From JADKAV01 sp963704075 (GTDB taxonomy: Bacteria > Actinomycetota > Actinomycetes > S36-B12 > UBA10799): a DNA stretch of 64,000 bases. Of this stretch, positions 28,931 to 39,099 are shown piece by piece. A model generated the notes under the pieces. That model searched no databases and was not told the DNA's origin. It saw only the letters and a list, made by a program, of their open reading frames with translations. The position numbers were made by a program, and so were the translations under genes. The stretch covers positions 124,001-188,000 of the forward strand of contig CAVPGV010000004.1 of assembly GCA_963704075.1 (NCBI GenBank), written 5' to 3'. Each line of letters begins with the position of its first letter. Within the stretch, counting starts at the first letter, position 1.

Positions 28931-29710
28931 ATGGTTGAGCGCATGACCCTGACGCAGGAACCAACCACCGCAACCGTCGCCCCGACAGGTTCGGCCGTTG
29001 GTGTCGCGAGGATCTACTGGGCGATCGTCGCCACCATCGGAACCGCGTCCTTCATCGTCAGTTGCGGCCTGGCTGTGACCCAGGAGGGCAACGGTGGCTG
29101 GCTCAACGGCCTCATCTTCACCTTGAGTTACTTCACGGTGTGGAGCAACATCCTGACCTTCAGCATGAACTGGTCGCTGGTGGCCGACCCGACCCGCGAC
29201 GGCAGGATCTTCCGCTGGTTGCGGATGAGCAGTCTGGTGATGATCACGATCACCGGTCTGGTCTATGCCATCGTGCTCGCGCCGGACGCGAACCCGGTCG
29301 GGCTGGGCGTCTACACGAACATCGGCTACCACTACATCTCCCCGTGGGCCACTGTCCTGGGATTCCTGCTGTTCGGGCCGCGCCCGCGGTTCCGGGTCAA
29401 GACGGTGTTCGTGATGCTGGCCATCCCCGTGGTGTGGCTGATCTACACACTGCTGCGCGGACTGATGCTGACCACGCCACCGCCGGAGGCCCCGTCCACA
29501 CAACTGGGTGAACCGCAGAACTGGTACCCGTACCCGTTCATCGATGTCAACGATCCGTCACCGTTGATCCCGGGACTGGAGTTCGGCGGATACGCCGGCG
29601 TCGGCGTCAACATCGTGGTCATCGTCGTGCTCGGACTGGTGTTCGGCTTCATCTTCCTCGGCCTGGACCGGGCGCTCAGCAAGGGGAAGAAAGCGCTGCC
29701 GCTGACCTGA
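28931..29710 (+). CDS. Pr6Pr-family membrane protein
   Basis: A 259-aa integral membrane protein with six predicted helices (for example YWAIVATIGTASFIVSCGLAV, FTLSYFTVWSNILTFSMNWSL, WATVLGFLLFGP, VVWLIYTLLRGLM, VGVNIVVIVVLGLVFGFIFLGL). FTVWSNIL, YHYISPWATVLGFLLFGP and the WYPYPFIDV loop are typical of Pr6Pr proteins. Function unknown. Start at ATG 28931 or 28943. Confidence 0.8.
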   Translation: MVERMTLTQEPTTATVAPTGSAVGVARIYWAIVATIGTASFIVSCGLAVTQEGNGGWLNGLIFTLSYFTVWSNILTFSMNWSLVADPTRDGRIFRWLRMSSLVMITITGLVYAIVLAPDANPVGLGVYTNIGYHYISPWATVLGFLLFGPRPRFRVKTVFVMLAIPVVWLIYTLLRGLMLTTPPPEAPSTQLGEPQNWYPYPFIDVNDPSPLIPGLEFGGYAGVGVNIVVIVVLGLVFGFIFLGLDRALSKGKKALPLT

Positions 29711-29725
29711 CCAGCGGGACCCGAT

Positions 29726-32209
29726 TCAGAAAGTCCCGACGTCCAGCACTCGAACCACCGCGACGCCGGCTTCGTCACTGGCCGCGAGGTCCACCTCGGC
29801 CTCGATCCGCCAGTCGTGGTCGCCGTCGGGGTCCTCGAAGACCTGCTTCACCGACCACTTGTCCGACATCTGCTCGATCTGCAGGAACTGCGGCCCACGA
29901 GCAGAGACGCCAGTTCCGATCTCGTCGTGTTCGGCCAGGTAGTCCTGGATCGCCGCCTGCCACCGCGCAGCATCCCATCCGGACTCCCCGTCGAGTTCGG
30001 CCAGTTCGTCCCAGCGCCCGAGCGCAGCGAGTTCCACACGGCGGAACATGGCGTTGCGCACCAGCACCCGGAAGGCTCGCACGTTGGCGGTGACTGGCGG
30101 TGGCCCGGCGTCGATCGCGGCCGCGTCGATGGTGTCGTCGGCCGGATTCACCAGCTGTTCCCACTCGTCGAGCAGACTCGAGTCGACCTGGCGCACCAGC
30201 TCGCCGAGCCATTCGGTGAGGTCCGCCAACTCCTCAGTGCGCAGATCCTCCGGCACGGTCCGGCGCAACGCTTTGTAGGCATCGGCGAGGTAGCGCAGCA
30301 CAAGCCCCTCGGAGGCGGCCAGTTTGTAGAACCCGACGAACTCCACGAACGTCATCGCCATCTCGTACATCTCGCGCGCCACGGACTTGGGCCGCAGTTC
30401 GTGTTCCAGAACCCACGGGTGACCTTCGGAGTAGATGCCGTAGGCCGTCTCCAGCAGATCGGCCAACGGCTGCGGCCATGTGATCTCCTCGACGAGTTCG
30501 ACCCGTTCCTCGTACTCGATCCCCTCGGCCTTCATCGCCGCGACTGCTTCCCCGCGGGCGCGGGACTGCTGGGCGTAGAGCACCTGTCGCGGATTCTCCA
30601 GGGTCGCCTCCAACACCGACAGCACATCGACGGCATACGTCTCGGACTCCCGGTCGAGCAACTCGATGGCAGCCAGGGCGAACGTCGACAGCGGTTGGTT
30701 CAGGGCGAAGTCGGCCTGCAGATCGTCGACCACGCGCAGGTCGTCACCCAACACCCCCGCGGCCACCAGCGACTCCTGGATCGCCGCCGCGCGCTCGACC
30801 ATCGCCTCTTGCGCGGCGGGCTGCTCGTCGTTGTCGGTCAGCAGGTGCAGCATCGCCGACTCCAGCCCCTCGGCGCGGTGTGCCACGTTGAACACCATCG
30901 CGTGATTGACGTCGAAGCGGGACTCGAGGATCTCGGGTTGGGCGGCGGCCACCTTGTCGAAGGTGGTGCGATTCCAGTTCGGAATGCCCTCCGGAGCCTT
31001 CTTCCGCGTGATCCGGCGCAGCTTCTTGGGGTCGTCCCCGGCCTTCGCCAGCAGTCGCTCGTTCTCGATCTCGTGCTCCGGGGCCTGAACGACCACGTAC
31101 CCGCAGCTGTCGAAGCCCGGACGGCCCGCTCGGCCGGCGATCTGATGGAACTCCCGTGCCCGCAGCACCCGCATCCGGCGCCCGTCGAACTTGACCAGGG
31201 ACGTGATCAGCACCGAACGGATCGGCACGTTGATCCCCACCCCCAGCGTGTCGGTGCCGCACACGACCTTCAGCAGACCGGCCCTCGTCAACTGCTCGAC
31301 CAGGCGCCGGTAGCGCGGCAGCATGCCCGCGTGGTGGACGCCTATGCCATGGCGGACCAGCCGGCTCAAGGTCCGGCCGAATCCCGCGGTGAAGCGGAAG
31401 CCACCGATCTGCTCGGCGATGGCGCGCTTCTCCTCGCGGGTGCAGACGTTGAGGCTCATCAGTGCCTGTGCGCGTTCCAACGCCCCGGCCTGCGTGGGAT
31501 GGACGATGTAGACCGGAGCTTTGCCCTGATTCAGCAGGACCTCGACCGTCTGGTGGATCGGCGTGGTCACATATTCGAACTCCAGCGGCACGGGCCGTTC
31601 CCCACCGGCGACCACCGCTGCCGGGCGACCGGTGCGACGGGTGAGATCGGCGGCGATGCGCGTGGTGTCCCCCAGCGTGGCCGACATGAGCAGGAACTGC
31701 GCCCCGGTCAGTTCGATGAGCGGCACCTGCCACGCCCAACCGCGGTCGCGGTCGCCGTAGTAGTGGAACTCGTCCATGCAGACCAGCCCCACATCCGTGT
31801 CGGCGCCTTCCCGCAGTGCGAGGTTGGCCAGCACCTCGGCGGTTGCGCAGATGATCGGGGCATCAGGGTTGACCGCCGCGTCCCCGGTGAGCATCCCCAC
31901 CCGTTCGGGACCGAACAGGTCGCACAGGTCGAAGAACTTCTCGGACACCAGCGCCTTGATCGGTGCGGTGTAGAACGTGCGGCGGCCTTGCGCCAGGGCG
32001 AACAGTGTTGCCCCGACCGCGATCAGGCTCTTCCCGGATCCGGTGGGGGTGCCGACGATCGCGTGTGATCCCGCGGCCAGTTCGAGCAGGGCGTCCTCCT
32101 GCGCCGGATACAGTGGCCGACCGCCTTCCGCGGCCCAGGCCGCGAACTGCTCCAGCAGTTCCTCCGGCTCCCGTGGTGACAGCAGGTCCGCCAAACGGGG
32201 TTCAGTCAC
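29726..32209 (-). CDS. DEAD/DEAH-box RNA helicase with DUF3516 (Ski2-like)
   Basis: An 827-aa superfamily 2 helicase. Motif I GTPTGSGKS (about residue 54), Ia APIKALVSEKF, II MDEFHYYGDRDRGW (a DExH variant), III LMSATLGD, and VI QIAGRAGRPGFD are in order. The C-terminal half (from about 430) is the DUF3516 domain typical of actinobacteria. Likely an RNA-processing helicase. The frame is open upstream; the GTG at 32209 gives TEPRLADLLSPREPEELL. Confidence 0.93.
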   Translation of the reverse strand: MTEPRLADLLSPREPEELLEQFAAWAAEGGRPLYPAQEDALLELAAGSHAIVGTPTGSGKSLIAVGATLFALAQGRRTFYTAPIKALVSEKFFDLCDLFGPERVGMLTGDAAVNPDAPIICATAEVLANLALREGADTDVGLVCMDEFHYYGDRDRGWAWQVPLIELTGAQFLLMSATLGDTTRIAADLTRRTGRPAAVVAGGERPVPLEFEYVTTPIHQTVEVLLNQGKAPVYIVHPTQAGALERAQALMSLNVCTREEKRAIAEQIGGFRFTAGFGRTLSRLVRHGIGVHHAGMLPRYRRLVEQLTRAGLLKVVCGTDTLGVGINVPIRSVLITSLVKFDGRRMRVLRAREFHQIAGRAGRPGFDSCGYVVVQAPEHEIENERLLAKAGDDPKKLRRITRKKAPEGIPNWNRTTFDKVAAAQPEILESRFDVNHAMVFNVAHRAEGLESAMLHLLTDNDEQPAAQEAMVERAAAIQESLVAAGVLGDDLRVVDDLQADFALNQPLSTFALAAIELLDRESETYAVDVLSVLEATLENPRQVLYAQQSRARGEAVAAMKAEGIEYEERVELVEEITWPQPLADLLETAYGIYSEGHPWVLEHELRPKSVAREMYEMAMTFVEFVGFYKLAASEGLVLRYLADAYKALRRTVPEDLRTEELADLTEWLGELVRQVDSSLLDEWEQLVNPADDTIDAAAIDAGPPPVTANVRAFRVLVRNAMFRRVELAALGRWDELAELDGESGWDAARWQAAIQDYLAEHDEIGTGVSARGPQFLQIEQMSDKWSVKQVFEDPDGDHDWRIEAEVDLAASDEAGVAVVRVLDVGTF

Positions 32210-32256
32210 GTTCCCGATCCTTGCACGGGATCGCGCGGTCAGGACACGGTGCGCCG

Positions 32257-33395
32257 CTACGCCAGCGGTATCGCGTTCAGCACCGGCATGATCTTCCGGA
32301 AGTAGCGGGTCGGCACGTGCTTGCCCTTGTTGGACACGTTCATCGCGACGACCGCTGTCGCACCTGAGTCCGGGTCGTTCATGACCAGCACGGTGAAACC
32401 CAACCCCTCGCCGGTGTGTCCGACCCAGCCGTCCAGCGTGCCGATCCCTTGCCCGTAGGTGTCGTACTCGGGACCCTCCGCCAGCGGCTGGCCGTCGACG
32501 CGCGCGGCCTGCGTCTCGGGTTGGAGGAGCTCTCCTGACCCCAGCGCCGCACCCCATGCGCACATGTCGTCCAGCGTGGAGGTCATCGCGCCGGCAGGAC
32601 CGAAGATCGAGAAGTTGTTGTCCTGTGGTTCGAGGCTGCCATCGTCGGCGGGCTGGTATCCCGTGGGATGCGGACCGCCCCAGTCGTCGACCGCGGTCGG
32701 GTAGGTGGTCGCGTCCAGACCCAGCGGCTGCAGGATCTGCTCGGAGACGACTTGGTCGAACGGCTGCCCGTACTCCTGCGAGACGACCTCGCCGAGCATC
32801 AGCGTCGACGTGTTCACGTAGACCTTCTTGGACCCGGGCGGGAACTGCGCCGGTTCAGCGATCGCATACTCGATCAGTTCCTGTGTGGTGAACATCCCGG
32901 TTCGGGTCGGCCAGGTAGTCCTCGAGCCACGCCTGCGTGGTGTACTCGGGAAGCCCACTGCTCATATCCGCCAGCTGCCGCAACGTGATCTGATCACCGT
33001 TGGGAACCCCGTCCACCCACTGGTCGATGGTGTCGTCGAGGCTGATCTTCCCTTCGTCCACCAGCTGCAGAATCAGGGTCACGGTGTAGGACTTGGTGAT
33101 GCTGCGAAGCGGCCAGACCAGGTCTCCGCTCATGGCGTCGCCGGTGTCCACGCTCGACACCCCCTGGACGATGGTGGTGTTCTCGTAGCCCGGTACGCAG
33201 ATCTGCACGGCTGCACCGGGCACGTCGTTGCGGGACATCGTCTTGGTCAGTTGCGCGGACAGCGCGTCGGTCACGTCCGTCGGCAGCGTCTGAACGCTGG
33301 GCGCTTCGCTCTACATCACCCTCGTCACTCCCGCCTGCGGAACACGCGGTCAGCATGAGCATGGCTGCAAGAAGCAGAACCAGTAGGCGGCGCAT
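32257..33395 (-). CDS. serine hydrolase, beta-lactamase family lipoprotein (two frameshifts)
   Basis: The product begins with a lipoprotein signal, MRRLLVLLLAAMLMLTAC (lipobox LTAC). The beta-lactamase/DD-peptidase motifs follow: SITK (SxxK), YVN (YxN) and HTGEG near the end. Frame breaks near 33310 and 32905 split the coding sequence into three overlapping frames that rejoin cleanly, so sequence error is more likely than decay. It lies 9 nt after oleD, in the same direction. Confidence 0.82.
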
Positions 33396-33404
33396 TCGCC
33401 AAGC

Positions 33405-34388
33405 CTAGGGGTGAGCGGCGAAGTAACTGCTCAGGCGCTCGAAACCCTCGTCGAGATCTACGCGGGGACGCCATTGCAGGACCCGCTCAGTGTCGCGCAG
33501 GTCGAACCAGTGGGCGGTGCCCAGTTGTCCTGCCAAGAAGCGCGTCATCGGCGGATCGTCGGTGCGCCGGGCGAGCTTCCACGCGGCTTCGGCGACTGCT
33601 CCGCCAGCCCAGGCCACGGTGTGCGGCAGAGTCAGGGAGGGCCCGGGCACACCGGCGGCCGCACAGATCCGCTCGACCATCTCCTCGACCGTGCGAGGCT
33701 GCCCGTTGGAGACGATGAAGGCGCGGCCATGCCCGGCGTCGATGTGGTCCACCGCTGCGACAAGGGCGTCGGCGGCGTTGTCGATGTACGTGGTGTCGAT
33801 GAGCGCCCGACCGCCGGAAACAAGACCCAGCCTGCCGGTCTTCGCGCGCTCGACGATCCGGCCGACGAGTTGGGTGTCCCCGGGTCCCCACACCAGGTGG
33901 GGCCGCACAGCGATCGTGGCGAAACCGGGGGCGTCGGCGGCGAGGACCTCGATCTCGGCCAGCGCTTTCGATCGCGAGTACTGCCCTTTCGCATGCCGCG
34001 GATCCGCGGGCTCGGCGCCATCACCGGCGAGCGCTTCCCCGGTGTGCGCGACCGACGGCGACGACACGAAGACGAACCGGCTCACACCGGCTTCGTGCGC
34101 CGCGGCCAGCAGCGTCCGGGTTCCGACCACGTTCGTCTGGAAGAACTGTTCCCGGGAGCCGACCACACCCACCCGGGCGGCCAAGTGGATCACGCACTCG
34201 ACTGCCTCGACGGCAGTGGCAACAACCGCGGCGTCGGTGATATCGCCGAGATGCTCGGTCAGGCCGAGTTCGGCGGCGATGTCCGTGGGATGCCGCTGCA
34301 GCGTGGACACGTGATCGCCACGGGCGGTCAGTTGCCGGACCACCTGCGAGCCGAGCAGGCTGCTGGCCCCGGTGAGGAGAACCCTCAT
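33405..34388 (-). CDS. oleD: OleD, 2-alkyl-3-ketoalkanoic acid reductase
   Basis: A 327-aa extended SDR reductase. TGASSLLGSQVVRQL is the Rossmann motif and YSRSKALAE the YxxxK catalytic pair. It reduces the beta-keto acid made by OleA to a beta-hydroxy acid. The start is the ATG at 34388, which overlaps the oleBC stop (ATGA); the frame stays open upstream because it lies in the oleBC region. Confidence 0.88.
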   Translation of the reverse strand: MRVLLTGASSLLGSQVVRQLTARGDHVSTLQRHPTDIAAELGLTEHLGDITDAAVVATAVEAVECVIHLAARVGVVGSREQFFQTNVVGTRTLLAAAHEAGVSRFVFVSSPSVAHTGEALAGDGAEPADPRHAKGQYSRSKALAEIEVLAADAPGFATIAVRPHLVWGPGDTQLVGRIVERAKTGRLGLVSGGRALIDTTYIDNAADALVAAVDHIDAGHGRAFIVSNGQPRTVEEMVERICAAAGVPGPSLTLPHTVAWAGGAVAEAAWKLARRTDDPPMTRFLAGQLGTAHWFDLRDTERVLQWRPRVDLDEGFERLSSYFAAHP

Positions 34389-36934
34389 GGGGCGCCGACC
34401 CGTCCGCCGTCCAGCACGCGCTGGGCCCACTGGCCGACCCGCACCCGGTCGATCTTCGAGTTGTGCCGGATGTCCACGGGCAGGGACACGACAGTGAGGA
34501 CCGCGGCGATCTCGATGCCGGTGGCCTTCACCGCCCGGCGGACCGCATCGCGCAACGGGGCCGGGGCGAGGCCGTTGCCGGAGGCGCCGAGTTCGACGAC
34601 CATGACGACCTGCTGGGCACCGCGCGGTCCCACACCCACCGCGGCCGCCCGGCGCACTGCCGGGATCGCCTCGGTGAGTCGTTCCAGACCCACCGGCGTG
34701 ACCGGACCATCCGCGGTCACGATGACGTGCACCAGCCGGCCCTCGATCCACAACCGGCCCTCGTCGTCGAAGTGTCCGACGTCGCCGGTCCGGTGCCACC
34801 CAGGATCGCGGCTCGCCGCCCGTTCGGTGACCCACAGCCGGTCGTAGCGTTGTTTCGTGTGGGCTGCGCGCACGCACACCTCGCCGGTGACCGAGCGCTC
34901 TTCGACGATCGGTCCGGTGGGGTTGCCCTCCGCGTCGAGGGCACTGATCGCCACGGTCACTGCGGGGACCGGTCGGCCCACGCACACCCCGTTGCCCGAA
35001 CCCGCCCGTTCGAGTTCCGGGAGGTCGATGTCGGCGACGGGCAGCACCTCGGTCATGCCGTACGGAGCGTGCGCTTGTGCGATCGGCATCATCTGCAGGA
35101 CTTCCCGCAGCAGTTCCGGCGGCACCGGAGCGCCGGTGGACAGCAGGAGGCGCACCCCGGCCAGGGCCTCGCGACAGCGGCTCGGCACCTCCGAGCGGGT
35201 CTCGGCGACGTTGGCCAAGGCGGCCGGCGATCCGAAGACCAGGGTCGCGTCCACGGCGTCGACCGCCTCGGCCAGCGCCGTGGCCGTCAGCGTCGCCGGT
35301 GCCGTCAGGTCCATGTCCGGAACCGCAGAGGAGATCCCCAGGGCAGCACCGAACAGGGCGAAGACGCCGAAGGCCGCGACGAGCCGGTCGTCATCGGTGA
35401 TGCCGTACAGATCCGCGAGGGCGTCACGCTGAGCCTGCAATTGGCGGTGCAGGTAGAGCACTCCCTTCGCGGGGCCGGTCGCGCCGGAGGTGAAGGCGAT
35501 CGCAGCGTCGGCGTCGTCTGCCGGGGGGTCCGGCAATGGCGAGTCGGATCCCAGGACTTCGATCTCGGCGAGGGTCGCGCTCACGCCGAGCACTCGGCGC
35601 GCGGTGTCGGGTAGGTCGCCCACACAGATGTGCTGCGCTGTCAGACCCATCGTGCGGACCGCGGCCAGGCCTTTGGGGATCGCGATCACGTACTGAGGTC
35701 CGGCGCTGCGCAGTGCGGTGCGCATGCCACGCAGACCGAGGCCCGCATCGACCACCACCGCGATCGCTCCACGCCGCCAGATGCCGTAGAGCGCGGCCGT
35801 GAGGTCGGCGCCGGGTGGGACGAGCAGGGCGATCCGGTCACCGGCTTGGACGCCGAATGCCGCCAGCCCGGCGGCCACGTCCTCCACGCGGGTGTTCATC
35901 TGCGTGAAGGTGGTCACCGTCGGACCGTGCGCTGTCATTTCCGTGACAGCCGGGGTCTTGTCGCGCCGGCGTCGCTCAAGGGCACCCCAGAGCGGGGTGC
36001 CGGCGGGGGCTGGCTGCGTGGCCTCTTCGCGCCGGTCGAGATCCTGGACCCACTGCGCGACGTCGGCTGCGAACGTCGGCGCATCCTCGGGAACGAAGTG
36101 GCTGGAGCCCTCGTAGCGGTGGACATCGGCGTGCGGCATCCGCTCGATCAGGTCCCGCAGGTAGAGGTCGGAGAAGACCGGGTCCCGCGGACCCCACAAC
36201 AGCAAGACCGGTACGTCGGCCAGTTTGTCCAGCCCGGCGGCGATCTCATCCAGGGCCGCCGCGCTGGGGTGACCGGGTTCCAGCGGGATGTCCTGCACGA
36301 ACTCCTCGATGGCCGCGCGGCGATCCGTCTTGCCATAGGGCGCGTAGTACCCGGCGCGGATCTCACGCGACGGCAACGGCCGGGAGAAGAACAAGCCGCC
36401 CCGGATGAAGTTGCGGGTTCGCTTCGTCACGGCGTTCAGCATCGCGGGGGTCCTGGCCGCCCGGATCACCGTGGGCGCGGGGGAACCTTCGGGTTGATGC
36501 ACCCCGGTGTTCGACAGGACAACGCCGGCCAGTTGGTCCACGTGCCGCTGCGCCCACCCCAACGAGATGGGCCCACCCCAGTCATGCGCCACCGTGACGA
36601 CCGGGCCGGTGAGGTTCAGCGCCTGCGTCAGGGAGTCGAGATCATCGACGCGCTGTGCGAGCCTGCGGACGGTCCCGGTGCGTTCCGAGAACCCCATGTC
36701 GAGGTGGTCGATGGCGATCACCCGCCAGCCGGCTGGTGGTGCTGCGACCAATCTGCGCCACAAGTAGGACCAACTCGGATTGCCGTGAACGCACAGAAGG
36801 GTGCCGTTGGGGCCGCTGCCCTCGCCTGAGTCGAGGACGTGCCAGGTGCGGGTGGTGCCGGTGGAGTCCGGTCCGGTGATCTCCCTGGACCAGGCGGGGT
36901 CGAGCCCAGCCAGCCCGGCCGGGGGCAGGCTCAC
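34385..36934 (-). CDS. oleBC: OleBC fusion: alpha/beta hydrolase plus AMP-dependent ligase
   Basis: The 849-aa product has two parts. Residues 1-300 are a haloalkane-dehalogenase-like hydrolase (HGNPSWSYLWR oxyanion region, nucleophile aspartate in HDWGG), corresponding to OleB, which decarboxylates beta-lactones to cis-olefins. Residues 330-849 are an ANL-superfamily ligase (FTSGATGPAKGV, YGMTEVLP, RTGDVGHFDDEGRLWI), corresponding to OleC, the beta-lactone synthetase. Natural oleBC fusions are known in actinobacteria. It overlaps oleA and oleD by 4 nt at each end. Confidence 0.92.
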   Translation of the reverse strand: MSLPPAGLAGLDPAWSREITGPDSTGTTRTWHVLDSGEGSGPNGTLLCVHGNPSWSYLWRRLVAAPPAGWRVIAIDHLDMGFSERTGTVRRLAQRVDDLDSLTQALNLTGPVVTVAHDWGGPISLGWAQRHVDQLAGVVLSNTGVHQPEGSPAPTVIRAARTPAMLNAVTKRTRNFIRGGLFFSRPLPSREIRAGYYAPYGKTDRRAAIEEFVQDIPLEPGHPSAAALDEIAAGLDKLADVPVLLLWGPRDPVFSDLYLRDLIERMPHADVHRYEGSSHFVPEDAPTFAADVAQWVQDLDRREEATQPAPAGTPLWGALERRRRDKTPAVTEMTAHGPTVTTFTQMNTRVEDVAAGLAAFGVQAGDRIALLVPPGADLTAALYGIWRRGAIAVVVDAGLGLRGMRTALRSAGPQYVIAIPKGLAAVRTMGLTAQHICVGDLPDTARRVLGVSATLAEIEVLGSDSPLPDPPADDADAAIAFTSGATGPAKGVLYLHRQLQAQRDALADLYGITDDDRLVAAFGVFALFGAALGISSAVPDMDLTAPATLTATALAEAVDAVDATLVFGSPAALANVAETRSEVPSRCREALAGVRLLLSTGAPVPPELLREVLQMMPIAQAHAPYGMTEVLPVADIDLPELERAGSGNGVCVGRPVPAVTVAISALDAEGNPTGPIVEERSVTGEVCVRAAHTKQRYDRLWVTERAASRDPGWHRTGDVGHFDDEGRLWIEGRLVHVIVTADGPVTPVGLERLTEAIPAVRRAAAVGVGPRGAQQVVMVVELGASGNGLAPAPLRDAVRRAVKATGIEIAAVLTVVSLPVDIRHNSKIDRVRVGQWAQRVLDGGRVGAP

Positions 36935-37953
36935 CAGCGGATCTCGGCGGCCATCGCGTTGATCCCCGAGCCCATGCCCATGACAAGCACCTTGTCACCG
37001 CGCTCGATCTTGTCCTGGTGCATGGCCAGCGTGATCGGGATGGCGGCCGGACCGATGTTGCCCAGCGTCGGGAACGTCAGCGGCACCTTGCTCGCGTCCA
37101 GGCCCAGCCGCTGAACCAGCGCGTCGCAGTGAACGGTCGAGACCTGGTGGATGATGTAGTGGTCGATGTCGTCCCACTCGAACTCGAGGTCGGCTTCCTT
37201 CATGGCGACCTCCGCGACGTCCAGTCCCGCGATGAGCAGCCCGTGGCTGTCGGTCACCATACGTTCCATGTCGCCCAGGCAGAGCTGGTTGTGTTCAGTC
37301 ACCGCGCGGCCCACTCCCCCGACGAGCACGTGGCCCTGCGGGTTGCGGTCGGCCCGGCCCAGCACCATGCCCGCGGCACCGGATCCCAGCGTGAGGGTGG
37401 CGAAGTCGGACAGGATGTCGGTGACTTCCGTCGCCGGGTCCTGCAGGCGCGCGATGGTGCGTTCCTGGATCGTCCGGCTGCCCTCAGCGTCCACGATCAG
37501 CGCGTAGTCGATCTGACCGGAGTCGATCATCATGCCGGCCAGATGCATGCCGTTGACGAACCCGAGGCAGGCGTTGGACAGGTCGAAGTTCAGGCACGAC
37601 GGCGGCAGTCCCAACTCGTTGTGCACGAAGACGGCCGATGAGGGCTCCAAGCGCGCACGGCACACGGAGGTGTCGATGAGCAGTCCGATGTCGTCAGGCG
37701 AGACGCCCGCTGTTTCCAGGGCCTTGGCACCGGCTTGGGCCGCGGCTTCGGAGTACGTGACCTCCGGCGGCCACCAACGCCGCTCCTGGATCCCCGCGAC
37801 CTGTTCCAGCATGCCCCGGCGGAGGCCGAGACGCTCAAGCGTGGGCTCGAGCTGGTCATCGAACCATGACGAGGTGATGACTTCGGGGGCTTCGATCGCC
37901 TCTACCGAAAGGATTGCCGTGTTCGTGAAATGGTAGATGCTGTTGCCGCTCAC
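36931..37953 (-). CDS. oleA: OleA, thiolase-fold acyl-CoA condensing enzyme
   Basis: A 340-aa ketoacyl synthase III-like protein that condenses two fatty acyl-CoAs head-to-head. The nucleophile is Cys in LSNACLGFVNGMHLAG; IHQVSTVHCDAL and TLGNIGPAAIPI supply the His and Asn regions. It starts the oleA-oleBC-oleD operon. FabH-type initiation is less likely because of the ole partners. Confidence 0.92.
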   Translation of the reverse strand: MSGNSIYHFTNTAILSVEAIEAPEVITSSWFDDQLEPTLERLGLRRGMLEQVAGIQERRWWPPEVTYSEAAAQAGAKALETAGVSPDDIGLLIDTSVCRARLEPSSAVFVHNELGLPPSCLNFDLSNACLGFVNGMHLAGMMIDSGQIDYALIVDAEGSRTIQERTIARLQDPATEVTDILSDFATLTLGSGAAGMVLGRADRNPQGHVLVGGVGRAVTEHNQLCLGDMERMVTDSHGLLIAGLDVAEVAMKEADLEFEWDDIDHYIIHQVSTVHCDALVQRLGLDASKVPLTFPTLGNIGPAAIPITLAMHQDKIERGDKVLVMGMGSGINAMAAEIRW

Positions 37954-38115
37954 GCAGTTCTCCCTCAGATAATCCCTCCAATCGTCTCACGGACATATGG
38001 GACGGGCATGCGTTGCCCGGGTCGGTCGCGAAGTCCCGCCTTGAGGGCTCCGTGGACCAGGGCGCGTCGTCGCTAGACTTGGGGAGTTCCGCAGCGGTAC
38101 GGACTGCGGGATCCT

Positions 38116-38188
38116 GCGCCCGTAGCTCAACGGATAGAGCGACCGGCTTCTACCCGGTTGGTTGGGGGTTCGAATCCCTCCGGGCGCG
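38116..38188 (+). tRNA. tRNA-Arg(TCT)
   Basis: Acceptor stem GCGCCCG/CGGGCGC; anticodon stem ACCGG/CCGGT with loop CTTCTAC (anticodon TCT); T-loop TTCGAAT; discriminator G at 38188. CCA is not encoded. A decayed integrase runs toward its 3' end, as in elements that integrate at tRNA genes. Confidence 0.95.
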
Positions 38189-38230
38189 CTTCTGTGGGGG
38201 AATGGCTTCAGAGGCCGGCCCTGAGCACGT

Positions 38231-38253
38231 TTGACGACAGTTCTGACGACAGT
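38231..38253. repeat. 23-bp direct repeat, copy 1
   Basis: The 23-bp sequence TTGACGACAGTTCTGACGAC... consists of GACGACAGT twice separated by TCT. An exact copy is at 40270-40292. This copy lies between tRNA-Arg and the integrase remnant, about 45 bp from the tRNA end. The two copies are in the same orientation and bound a 2-kb decayed region, like attachment or scar sites. Confidence 0.7.
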
Positions 38254-38271
38254 GCGTATTCAACTGCTTTG

Positions 38272-38720
38272 TCAGCTGCGTCCGAACACATTCGAAACGG
38301 CCTCGGTCGCCTTGACGGCATCGGGGTCGTAGAGGTGTGCGTACGAGATCACTGGTGGTGGCCAGCCGGCGGTGGCCCAGAATCTTGGACAGCGAGGCCA
38401 TGCTGACCTCCGAGGCCGCGATCGTGGCGAACACGTGCCGCAACTCGTGAAATGAGTGGCGGTAGCCAGCCTTCTCGGCGATCTCGCGAAGTCCTTGCGA
38501 AGATTCCTTGAATCCTGGGGCGTTCCAACGCTCGTGGGAGAACACAGGTCGTGGTCCTGCCACAGCGCTCCGGTCTTGAGGCGCTGCGCCGCGACCCGTG
38601 CGCTCTGAGCGCGAAGCGCAGCGACGGCATCCGGCTGAAGATGCACGAGGCGCGCTTCCACCGTCTTCGTCCGATCCCCGAGGACGACCGGCCTTCATGC
38701 CGTCTGCAGGGCAAGTGCAT
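38272..38720 (-). pseudogene. tyrosine integrase remnant, C-terminal catalytic part
   Basis: Three frames together give a tyrosine recombinase catalytic domain: VVLGDRTKTVEARLVHL then ALWQDHDLC; then EKAGYRHSFHELRHVFATIA and SLSKILGHRRLATT; then ISYAHLYDPDAVKATEAV. HELRH (HxxR box) and the GHRRLATT box are conserved, and the last piece carries the Tyr region YAHLY. At least two frameshifts separate the pieces, and the N-terminal SAM-like domain is not recognisable. The gene points toward tRNA-Arg. Confidence 0.8.
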
Positions 38721-39099
38721 CGATCTGCAACAGCAGGTCCGCGGGTTGCGGCCCGAAGGTCGAAGGTGTGGGCCGTCACCGATACCCCAGACCCGCCGAG
38801 TGCGGTGCGAGGCAACAGGTAGGTTTGCCTCGGTTCGTTCGCCCCTTGCGTGCACCACCGGCCCAGATCGAACGACGTCGAACGCAGGACCAGTTCGGCC
38901 AGGCGCAGAGCGGGTCGATTCCGTGCACCAACCCGTCCACCAACTGGGGGTTCTGGTCGCCCTCGTCCACGGACGCGCGCCGCCGTCCCTTTGATCCTCG
39001 AGTCGTGAGGTCGGCTACAGCCGGCGTGGCGGCAGCCTGTCTTCTGCGTGAGGGACAGGTTGCGCGAAATCGAGCGCGGACCTCGGCCCGGACCTCGCC

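Noticed and set aside
29816..32068. A 750-codon plus-strand frame
   Set aside because: Antisense to the DUF3516 helicase, which has all helicase motifs.
38041..38078. Promoter of tRNA-Arg (TTGAGG and TAGACT)
   Set aside because: The spacing of 26 nt is too long, and the alternative TGGACC box is too close.
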